Assembly: GCA_019359595.1 (NCBI GenBank)
Contig: JAHHGZ010000032.1
Location: 1 to 64,000, forward strand
From: Cyanomargarita calcarea GSE-NOS-MK-12-04C
Lineage (GTDB): Bacteria > Cyanobacteriota > Cyanobacteriia > Cyanobacteriales > Nostocaceae
Length of the DNA stretch: 64,000 nucleotides
Direction: 5' to 3'
A program made the translations under genes and the position numbers. The notes below the pieces were generated by a model. The model did not search any database and was not told where the DNA came from. It saw nothing but the letters and a program-made list of their open reading frames with translations. Shown piece by piece: positions 57,184-64,000 of this stretch. How positions within the stretch are numbered: position 1 is the stretch's first letter; the number at the start of each line of letters is the position of its first letter.

Positions 57184-57932
57184 AGGGTAAAAGATTTCAA
57201 GCATTGGAGAAATGAATTAGCTTCTGGATGTTGCGATCGCCTAAATTCATCTGGTGTCCCCAATACTACCAATTCTCCCCCATACATTAAACCAATTCTC
57301 GACGCCAAAATAAAAGCCTCTTGAATATCGTGAGTTACAAATACCACAGTTTTACCCAATTCCTGCTGTAGGTGTTTAAACTCTTGTTGAATCTCCAATC
57401 TCGTAATTGGATCTAGTGCGCCAAAAGGTTCATCCATCAATAATACAGGTGGGTCTGCCGCTAAGGCCCGAGCCACCCCAACTCGCTGTCTTTGCCCTCC
57501 CGAAAGTTCGTGAGGATACCTAGTCGCAAATTGTTCAGGTTCCAAACCAACTAACTGCAATAATTCATAAACCCGTGTTTTAATTTGTTTGGCCTTCCAA
57601 CCTTCTAAAGAAGGAACTAAACCCACATTGCGTTCAATGGTAAAATGAGGAAATAATCCAGTTTCTTGGATTACATAACCAATTTTGCGCCGCAGTTTAA
57701 TCTCATCCCACTGGCTTGTCGGGATGTTATCAAATAATACTTCGCCAATGGTGGGGGTGAAGAGGCGATTAATTAACTTCATTGTCGTCGTCTTGCCGCT
57801 GCCACTGCGTCCAAGTAATATCAACGCTTCTCCCCGGTGGATGGTGAAATTGAGGTTAGAGACCAAAAGGCGATGGTTGCGACTAAAGGTGACATTACGG
57901 AATTCTACGGCTATATTATGATTTTGCGACAT
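57180..57932 (-). CDS. Osmoprotectant ABC transporter ATP-binding protein
   Basis: A 250-residue ATPase of the ProV/OpuBA group. Walker A GRSGSGKTT (about 37-45), Q-loop VIQETGLFPH, signature LSGGQRQRVGVARAL (about 142-156), Walker B LLMDEPFG and the switch His in VTHDIQEA. It lacks the C-terminal CBS domains found in osmosensing OpuA/OpuC ATPases, so osmotic gating would have to come from elsewhere. First gene of the unit. Confidence 0.93.
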   Translation of the reverse strand: MSQNHNIAVEFRNVTFSRNHRLLVSNLNFTIHRGEALILLGRSGSGKTTTMKLINRLFTPTIGEVLFDNIPTSQWDEIKLRRKIGYVIQETGLFPHFTIERNVGLVPSLEGWKAKQIKTRVYELLQLVGLEPEQFATRYPHELSGGQRQRVGVARALAADPPVLLMDEPFGALDPITRLEIQQEFKHLQQELGKTVVFVTHDIQEAFILASRIGLMYGGELVVLGTPDEFRRSQHPEANSFLQCLKSFTL

Positions 57933-58032
57933 CAGTGATTTTAAGTAAGTGCTGGCTCGATCGCATTATCAACTGATTTTGGCATAGTTTTGCGCTTTCC
58001 TTGTGAGTGTCCGTCAAATCCATATCCAACAA

Positions 58033-58461
58033 TTAATATCTAACACTAGGAAAAAATACGGCATCTATTGTTTCCCCAACTGCCAAACCCAATCCAGCTA
58101 GGATTGTTAAAACAAAAAACCTATCTGTTTGGCTAAAACCAGCAAAACGCATTTCTAAATTAGCTAAGAGTGTAGTTGCTAAGGGCATGAGAAAAAGACT
58201 GAAGAAAAGCGACCAAGTTTCTATTAAAGCAATTGAAAGACTTAAAAATAAAACCACAACCAATGTTTGAGAACCAAAGTCTATTAAAGCCTCTAACCAA
58301 GATATAGTCTTGCTAATTACCGCTAGCACTACACCAGCGACAAAAGCTCCCACAAACCAAATAATATGATGAACAGAAAGATACCATCCGAGTAGAGCGT
58401 ATGCCAGCCAGATTAATACTAGTGGCATCCAAGGAATCCGATTAAAAAATCCAATATTCAT
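58033..58461 (-). CDS. Small polytopic membrane protein, unknown
   Basis: 142 residues with about four hydrophobic segments (14-30, 33-53, 62-100, 118-135). Charged residues are few; SWLEALIDFGSQT and FAGFSQTDRF form loops. No family recognised. ATG 58461. It lies between the transporter operon and the decayed defence locus, on the same strand as both. Confidence 0.6.
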   Translation of the reverse strand: MNIGFFNRIPWMPLVLIWLAYALLGWYLSVHHIIWFVGAFVAGVVLAVISKTISWLEALIDFGSQTLVVVLFLSLSIALIETWSLFFSLFLMPLATTLLANLEMRFAGFSQTDRFFVLTILAGLGLAVGETIDAVFFPSVRY

Positions 58462-58479
58462 ATTTATAAACTACCCCTA

Positions 58480-58917
58480 CTAGGCTGTTCCTCTAATTTT
58501 TCGGAATTGGTGGAATAGGTTGATGACCCTTGTAGGTACCACCTTTAAAGTAAGTTTCAAATCTTTATTGGCAGCAAACTTGCTCAAAACCCTTGTATAA
58601 AAATTCATCCATTTCTGGGGTGTAATTGGTCCAGTCCACTTCGGCACTTGGGCTTCGGCTGGTGGGGTAATAATTTCTGTTGGTTCAGTGGTAGTGCTTG
58701 TGACATATGAGGTGGAAACATCTCTCACTATATTAATGGTTGTCGCAGAGATGTCAGTGATTGTTTCCGGATTAATTGTCTGAGGTAATTGAGTTTCCGA
58801 TTCGGCTTTTTTGTAAGCTTCTGCCGTTTCCTGAGTAATGATAAACACATCGCCGGAAATTTCTATATCGGTGGAACTGGCGGTGCATTGATACTGAAAC
58901 GGCTTATATTTGCCATG
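58480..58917 (-). pseudogene. DUF499 ATPase C-terminal remnant
   Basis: The open frame begins after a TAG at 58918-58920 and reads [20 protein letters not shown], then FIITQETAEAYKKAESE, a Thr/Pro-rich linker, and WTGPITPQKWMNFYTRVLSK, then FAANKDLKLTLKV. This is the C-terminal end of the DUF499 ATPases found in phage-defence loci; those proteins exceed 1000 residues. The P-loop part is gone, and the last 20 residues look frameshifted. Confidence 0.65.
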
Positions 58918-59386
58918 CTAATAGCTTACGCGCTTCTTCTCGTAATTGGGCATCAGAGTCAGCGATCGCGTAAGCGAACCGGAGGTTTATCGCGTAAATT
59001 ATGGCACTCTTAAAAGTCCGGTCTGATGTACCACTCCTGCGGACACAAATCATCAGCAGGGTCAAGCCATAAAGCAGCACAAATAACCGCCCGACACGAT
59101 GCCAAAGGTCGCCTAGCCACCATATATGTAGTGTAGAAATATGCCCGTGACAGATGGATTTTTCGCGTCGTGCGTGAGCGGATATTCGCTTGATGGGTAG
59201 GTCAACTTCAATTAGTCGCTTCGGGTAGGATGTCGTTTCTGGCATCAGTTTTAGTTGCGGTGCTGGGGTCGCTTGTGCTTTCTCTGTAATCTTTTCAAGC
59301 ATAACTAAGTCGAAAACGGGACTTGAGTTATTTGTTTGCTTTTTTACAGAGAATACCTCATTTTCTTGGTTTAACGCCTGAAACAA
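58904..59386 (-). pseudogene. DUF1156 DNA methylase remnant, frameshifted
   Basis: The frame reads [35 protein letters not shown], the N-terminal block of DUF1156-type adenine methylases. Directly after HIWW the frame is lost, but the next frame gives [29 protein letters not shown], which continues the family pattern. So one base has been lost near 59120. The catalytic methylase motifs (DPPY and so on) are absent, and the rest ends in unrelated sequence. Full proteins are about 900 residues. Confidence 0.72.
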
Positions 59387-59443
59387 AGCTTTAAGATTGG
59401 GCTTTCCCCTTCCATTTCCCCCTATAAGTAAATTTTATCTCAA

Positions 59444-59527
59444 TTAAAATCTTCGTCCTTCTTCAATCATGGAGCGAATTGAGGTTTTATCCAACGCAAT
59501 TTTATCGTTTTCATATTTGTCTCCAAC
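59444..59527 (-). other. In-frame continuation after the Uma2 stop
   Basis: Immediately after the Uma2 TAA the same frame stays open for 27 codons, reading VGDKYENDKIALDKTSIRSM and IEEGRRF, then TAA. The content looks protein-like. It may be a remnant of another gene of the locus or a Uma2 tail cut off by a new stop codon. Confidence 0.4.
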
Positions 59528-60142
59528 TTAGTCTTCTCCGTCATTTTCGGCAAAATCGACTTGCTCATAAAGGTCACTGAGCGTTATTTGAAAATCCACG
59601 GTCTCTAGAGATAAAGTTGCAGATTCTTCTTCAATTTCATCAAAAACCCATTTACCATCCGCAGTTTTCACATAATGCATCACATGATATTGATACTGGT
59701 CAATTAAAACATATTCTTTGAACTCTGGAATAGAACGATAATATAAAAACTTATTTCCCTGGTCGTAATTTTGAGTTGATTTCGATAAAACTTCTACAAT
59801 TAATAAAGGATTTGTTACAGTAGTTGTGCTGGTTCCCGTATATACAGGTTTTCCGTGAATTATCATTACATCAGGGTAAGTATGTTGACGATGTTTCGGT
59901 ATCCATAAACGCACGTCACTAATGAAAACACGATAATTTTGTCCTTTTAGGGTAAATTTTAAGGACGCAGCTAAATTAAGGGCAATTTGATTATGATTGG
60001 TAGTCCCACCCGTCATCGGTACAATTTCTCCATCACGGTACTCGCTCTTAAATTCCGCTTGTTCTTCCAGTTCTAAATATTCTTCTGGGGTGTATAAGCG
60101 TTTAACTGTTTGAACGGACATAGTGGTAGTTTTTATTTTCAT
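59528..60142 (-). CDS. Uma2 family endonuclease-like protein (second copy)
   Basis: A 204-residue Uma2/DUF820 protein with intact PD-(D/E)XK pattern: RLYTPEEYLELEEQAEFKSE start region, TYPDVMIIHG (Asp), NPLLIVEVLSKST (Glu-x-Leu) and FLYYRSIPEFKEYVLID. ATG 60142 abuts the stop (TAG) of the helicase remnant; ATG 60121 is a second choice. It is the only intact gene in an otherwise decayed locus. It differs from the copy at 49812, with low similarity outside the core. Confidence 0.88.
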   Translation of the reverse strand: MKIKTTTMSVQTVKRLYTPEEYLELEEQAEFKSEYRDGEIVPMTGGTTNHNQIALNLAASLKFTLKGQNYRVFISDVRLWIPKHRQHTYPDVMIIHGKPVYTGTSTTTVTNPLLIVEVLSKSTQNYDQGNKFLYYRSIPEFKEYVLIDQYQYHVMHYVKTADGKWVFDEIEEESATLSLETVDFQITLSDLYEQVDFAENDGED

Positions 60143-60540
60143 CTATTTCTCGGCATTTAGGATTTTCGACGCAGGAACGTGATAATGCTCAATCTTTACC
60201 AATGCTTCCCATCCTAATTTTACTGGGTCATTAATGGGATGAACTTCAAAGATTGGCAGCGCAATTAAACACCACATATAGCCAATAATCCTGCTTTAAC
60301 CTGTCTGCTGTCTTATACTCATTGGCTGTCAGGGCTACCTCTCCAACTGTAGACCGTCCCTTAACCTCAATAAACCTTACTGCAATAGCTGTTTCTGGGT
60401 CTTCTGGATGAGGTTGGCGCGAAATTAGGTCAAAACCGGGATTTTCTTTCTCCACACTCACCACTTGCCATCCCCTAGTCTCTTCGTGGGCAATCACCGT
60501 CTCAACTGCAACCCGTACAGGATTTCTTTAAATGCCTTTG
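60143..60540 (-). pseudogene. Defence helicase C-terminal (DUF3883) remnant, frameshifted
   Basis: Codons from about 60520 read VAVETVIAHEETRGWQV, then FIEVKGRSTVGEVALTANEY and DYWLYVVFNCAANL before a stop at 60246. The next frame continues from the same place: PIFEVHPINDPVKLGWEALV, KIEHYHVPASKILNAEK and TAG at 60143. Together they make the DUF3883 domain that ends the large SNF2-type helicases of phage-defence loci. One frameshift divides it, and the helicase body is absent. Confidence 0.72.
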
Positions 60541-61232
60541 ATTTGGTGTGTTTGCTGTCCAACCACCCAGAATTAACAGCATCAACCAAACGCTCGTCCT
60601 ATTGCATTTTAAAAGAGCGCGGTTCTACGCAGTAACACCGCTTGAACTTCTTGGTGCGACGCCTGTCCACCTTTGTCAAGGGTTGGTGCAGGGCCTATAC
60701 TTGAAAAAGCTATGCATAGATTAGCATAGGTTCTGTCTAGCTGTTGATTAACGCTTTGCCAATCCTTCCAACGCTGAATCACTAATCTTGCGAAAGCGAT
60801 CGCTATCCACTTCCTCGACAATGCGGTTCTTAATCACATCTTCAGTCAATAGAGTAACTGTTTTGCCTCATTGTTGTACCTAAAATTTTGGCACTTTGAC
60901 GAGTATACCAGCGACAGCTTTTATACCAAGTTTTATTTATTAGTTTTTTAATATGCTGAGGAATTTTGGATGACGCGATCGCCAAAAGCGGGTCTTCTCT
61001 CCGAGACCTCACCTGGTAGGAAATACCAATCGTTTTCGCGCTCCACTAACATTAATACGCATATTGATAACTTGTTTGCTAGCCCGGTAATATTCAACAG
61101 CTTCGTCTATTTTCGCTTGTAACTAGGGCTGACAAGGGACGGGGGGAGTTTTGAAGCGTCTTGCGTGAAGAGGGCTGCACATCGTCATTGAGAGTAGGAT
61201 GTTTTCCTACCCTCACTTCAAAATTTTATGAA
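60541..61232 (-). pseudogene. Coding-like debris upstream of the helicase remnant
   Basis: Several short minus-strand frames look coding but belong to no family that I recognise: 60748-60843 (EDVIKNRIVEEVDSDRFRKI, SDSALEGLAKR) and 61009-61122 (LQAKIDEAVEYYRASKQVIN, MRINVSGARKR). Stops and frameshifts interrupt them. They are probably further remains of the same locus or of neighbours. Confidence 0.4.
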
Positions 61233-62036
61233 TTACTGACTCAACGAGAGCATTTGTTCGGGAACTGGATAATTAGCTTCAGTAAACGTCTCACGAATTA
61301 TTCTGTTTGTGTCGAAATATACCTGCCAGTAGTGTTCGTTGTGACAACAAGGACGGACTGCCAGTACAGGCCCAGCCATAGTAAAATTCAGAATCTCTAC
61401 AGTTGGTTTGGGATCTACCATCACGTTGGGAATTTGGCCAAGTCTGGCTTTTAAACGCTGCATAGCATCGTTGGGATCGACGCTATGGTGAATTTGTGCC
61501 ACCAAATCAACACGACGGTAAGAATTGCTGGAGAAGTTCTGGATATTGTCGGCGAAAATTTTGTTATTGCCGATAATCGTCATCACGTTATCAAGGGTAT
61601 TGACAGAAGTTGTGAAAAGTCCAATTTCGACTACAGTACCAGTGACTCCTGCCGCACAAATAAAGTCACCAAGTTTGAACGGTCGGAAAAGAATCAAAAA
61701 TGCTCCTGCAGCAAAGTTTGCTAACAGTCCACCCCATGCAGCCCCAATTGCCACACCGGCTGCTGCTAACAATGCGGCAAAAGAGGTGGTTTCAACTCCG
61801 AACAAGCCTAAAAGCGCAACTGCCAGAATGATTTTGAGCGTTACGGAAATGATATTGACTAGATAAGTTACAAGTGTCCCATCAATATGCTGAGTCCGAA
61901 AAGCCCGTCTTAACAAGCGTGATACAAAGTCAATTAGCTTTTGACCAACTATCCACAGAGCGATCGCACCAATAAGTTTCAGTCCAAAGTCAGTTAATAG
62001 TGGAATCGCAGACTGCCAAATCTGATTTAGATTCAT
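61233..62036 (-). CDS. Mechanosensitive channel, MscS family
   Basis: A 267-residue small-conductance mechanosensitive channel that releases solutes on hypo-osmotic shock. Three membrane helices: about 12-32, 55-75 and the pore-lining TM3 around AALLAAAGVAIGAAWGGLLA. The beta domain carries the signature RPFKLGDFICAAGVTGTVVE, and the C-terminal domain ends near LSLSQ. ATG 62036 is preferred over an upstream TTG at 62063. The size is that of E. coli MscS (286). Confidence 0.92.
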   Translation of the reverse strand: MNLNQIWQSAIPLLTDFGLKLIGAIALWIVGQKLIDFVSRLLRRAFRTQHIDGTLVTYLVNIISVTLKIILAVALLGLFGVETTSFAALLAAAGVAIGAAWGGLLANFAAGAFLILFRPFKLGDFICAAGVTGTVVEIGLFTTSVNTLDNVMTIIGNNKIFADNIQNFSSNSYRRVDLVAQIHHSVDPNDAMQRLKARLGQIPNVMVDPKPTVEILNFTMAGPVLAVRPCCHNEHYWQVYFDTNRIIRETFTEANYPVPEQMLSLSQ

Positions 62037-62207
62037 AAATCCATTGTGTGAAGTTGCATACAATCAATAAAGTCCATAGATGCAACTCATAACCAAAGAT
62101 ACTGAAAATCTTTACAATTTATTTAGTGACATCAACGAAGAAATCATGTACTGACACTTTTCATTGCAGTACATAAGAATAAATTATGTATTTTCTTGAT
62201 TAGATAT

Positions 62208-62236
62208 CGTAGAGACAAAACATAATTTCTTTACGC
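62208..62236. repeat. Weak hairpin of the GTAGAGAC family
   Basis: CGTAGAGACAAA and TTTCTTTACG pair imperfectly across a short loop, just past the stop of the HTH-protein gene. Similar to but more diverged than the copies at 2075, 37242 and 47142. Confidence 0.35.
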
Positions 62237-62689
62237 GGCCATCATCGCTTGAATTTCTGCATAAGTTAGGCGATCGCCCACAGTCATCGGTTCTACAAAG
62301 GTTTCAATCCAGGTTTTAGCACCGTACTTGGCATTCTCGAAATCATAAACCACAGTACAAGGTCCAGGAATCACCACCCGACGACTGTAGATATTCTGGT
62401 TGCTTTTTTTGACGGTGATGACAGGAACATACTCACCATCCTTATCTTTCTTGCCAAATAACTTAGTGTTGACGTGGATGTAAGTTGGGGATGGCGATTT
62501 CAGTTTTTTTTCCCAAGTGGCTTTTGGACCATATTTGCTTGTTTTGATGACTGGCTCACCATCAACCAAAGGAATCACCCAAGTTCCACCGACTTTGAAA
62601 GCGCCCTCAACTCTGCCAGCTTTAAGTAAAGCTCTGACTCGACGGGGAGAAATACGCAATAATTCACCAAGTTCCTTTGTCCCAATCAT
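62231..62689 (-). CDS. Helix-turn-helix (excisionase/MerR-type) domain protein
   Basis: 152 residues from ATG 62689 (GGGG seven bases upstream). The N-terminal 50 residues form an excisionase-like winged HTH: IGTKELGELLRISPRRVRAL and GRVEGAFKVGGTWVIPL. The remaining 100 residues are of unknown fold (YIHVNTKLFGKKDKDGEYVP, VVIPGPCTVVYDFENA). It may regulate or bind DNA at a mobile element, but no integrase is present. The frame extends to a TTG at 62713. Confidence 0.7.
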   Translation of the reverse strand: MIGTKELGELLRISPRRVRALLKAGRVEGAFKVGGTWVIPLVDGEPVIKTSKYGPKATWEKKLKSPSPTYIHVNTKLFGKKDKDGEYVPVITVKKSNQNIYSRRVVIPGPCTVVYDFENAKYGAKTWIETFVEPMTVGDRLTYAEIQAMMAA

Positions 62690-62713
62690 CTGAAAACCCC
62701 AATCATCCAACAA

Positions 62714-63256
62714 CGGAATAGTCCTAATTTTACTTTAGCAGAATAATTGCACTCCCATAAACAGACGAAAATCCATCGTCAATGCGATTAATCTAACCGT
62801 TCCGAAAAATTCCATTTCAACGGTGCAAAGAAAAGCACAACGAGAAAAATCCTGATTGCGGTCATTTGTCCCAGAAAGAAAGAGGCGATAACCGTATTTG
62901 TACCATTAAAGATAGTATCGCAAAGAACTGTTATTTCCGATGTATATATCTGCCTACTTGGCGAGAAAGCTAAATTAGCCCTTGCAACCGTTTAACAGGA
63001 GTTAGCAAGTATACTTTTGTCTTGGGAGGGAGGAAATTAATTCATCTGAAGAAGGGAGCGATTTAGTACTAAAGGATGATACTAATTTAGTTTTGGACAA
63101 ATATTAATTAATCTAGGGAATGTAGGTTGTATACTAGGCAAGCCCCAACAGAATGCACCAAAGCTTAAAAGTTGCGCGATTTCGGGGTTAGTGAAACTGC
63201 TGGAAAATCTCAGTATGCTCAAAGTATTAATTAATTAATTATTAACTAATTGTTTG
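62714..63256. other. Intergenic, about 540 bp
   Basis: No gene or RNA recognised. A/T-rich, with the promoter of the P-type ATPase gene presumably near the right end. Confidence 0.5.
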
Positions 63257-64000
63257 ATGGAATATCATTCTTTCACCGAACAAGGTCTGACAGAGGAAGA
63301 AGTTAAAAAGCGCCGTGCAGAAGGTCTGGGGAATAATGTCTCCCTGCAAACGAGTCGCTCCTATCGCCAAATTTTAACTGAAAATCTATTTAACTTTATT
63401 AATATCGTTTTTTTCACGATTAGCGTTGTCATGATTCTCCTGCGACGCTACAGTGATGCATTTTTGGTTGTAATTGTCATCGGAAGCGGTGTTGTGATTG
63501 CTGTTTGTCAAGAGATATGGGCGAAACGAAAATTAGACGAAATCGCTCTGATTAACCGTCCGAAAGCCACTGCCATCCGTGATAGCAAAGAATACGATAT
63601 CGACCCAGGAGACATTGTACAGGGAGATATTTTGGTAATTGCTTCTGGCGACCAAATTTTGGTTGATGGTGTTGTGGTGGGCGATGGTCGCATTGATGTG
63701 GATGAATCTTTACTAACTGGCGAATCAGATTTAATTGCTAAGGTCGCAGAAGATACCGTATATTCTGGTACTTTCTGCGTGACTGGACGGGCTTATTTTG
63801 AAGCAAAAAAAGTGGGTGTGGAAACGGTAGCTTATAAATTAATCGCAGGTGCCCGCGTTTTTCGGTACTGCCATACTCCACTACAGGCGGAAATTAACTT
63901 GGTAATTCGGATATTGCTCCTGCTTGCCTGTTTTTTGTGGATTCTAGTCGGCATTAGTTTCTTGAGTCGTTCCTATTCTTTGGCGGATGTTGTCCAACAT
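63257..64000 (+). CDS. Cation-translocating P-type ATPase, 5' part
   Basis: The first 248 codons of a P-type ATPase, open to the window edge. N-terminal cation ATPase motif (GLTEEEVKKRRAEGLGN), two helices (about 45-85), the actuator domain with PKATAIRDSKEYDIDPGDIV, GDQILVDGVVV and the dephosphorylation loop LLTGESD (TGES, near 155-160), then the third helix. The phosphorylation site lies beyond the window. There is no N-terminal HMA domain or CxxC, so a P2/P3-type or calcium/Mg-like subfamily is more likely than copper. Confidence 0.9.
   Translation, partial: MEYHSFTEQGLTEEEVKKRRAEGLGNNVSLQTSRSYRQILTENLFNFINIVFFTISVVMILLRRYSDAFLVVIVIGSGVVIAVCQEIWAKRKLDEIALINRPKATAIRDSKEYDIDPGDIVQGDILVIASGDQILVDGVVVGDGRIDVDESLLTGESDLIAKVAEDTVYSGTFCVTGRAYFEAKKVGVETVAYKLIAGARVFRYCHTPLQAEINLVIRILLLLACFLWILVGISFLSRSYSLADVVQH

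Overview
The window looks like chromosomal DNA of a filamentous, probably heterocyst-forming cyanobacterium (Nostocales). Evidence: form IB RuBisCO genes in the order rbcL-rbcX-rbcS, a RuBisCO activase with a RuBisCO-small-subunit-like tail, abundant HIP1 octamers (GCGATCGC), heptad repeats of the GTTAGGA type between genes, a solo groEL behind a perfect CIRCE operator, and many cyanobacterial housekeeping genes. No tRNA, rRNA or CRISPR array was found. The genus cannot be fixed by eye.

Layout. 1-5.2 kb: a 42-bp tandem array, an MFS exporter, an AI-2E family membrane protein, a VanY-like peptidase, a P-type ATPase relic and a MITE. 5.1-9.7 kb: an SDR dehydrogenase, mnmG and a PilP/GspC-like membrane protein. 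10.4-14.7 kb: a four-gene Gld-like ABC transporter cluster. 14.8-22.8 kb: purU, an M41-like zinc peptidase without an AAA domain, a GGDEF cyclase, a CxxC metallochaperone and alaS. 23-31.6 kb: an ATPase-nuclease fusion, corA, CIRCE-controlled groL2, a WecA/MraY-family transferase, fabG and a thioredoxin. 31.9-36.5 kb: an adaptor, MacB-type permease and TolC export cluster with no ATPase gene. 36.9-43.9 kb: small proteins, an OmpA-like protein, prmA, serA, a HEPN-like protein, panB and a seven-bladed propeller protein. 44.9-52.1 kb: rbcLXS and rca, separated by about 3.7 kb of accessory DNA (SGNH hydrolase, nested palindromes, truncated TpsA exoprotein, Uma2 nuclease, broken antitoxin). 53.3-57.9 kb: a minus-strand run of an osmoprotectant ABC transporter, a truncated phytochelatin synthase and gamma-glutamyltransferase. 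58.5-61.1 kb: the decayed remains of a phage-defence locus (helicase tail with DUF3883, Uma2, DUF1156 methylase, DUF499 ATPase). 61.2-64 kb: an MscS channel, an HTH protein and the start of a P-type ATPase cut by the window edge.

The regions most worth following up are: a two-part dispersed repeat placed at gene ends (four copies, two of which supply the gene's stop codon); a nested palindromic element containing a perfect 54-bp palindrome between rbcS and rca; the decayed DUF1156/DUF499/helicase locus; and the truncated phytochelatin synthase joined to ggt in an osmolyte transporter operon.
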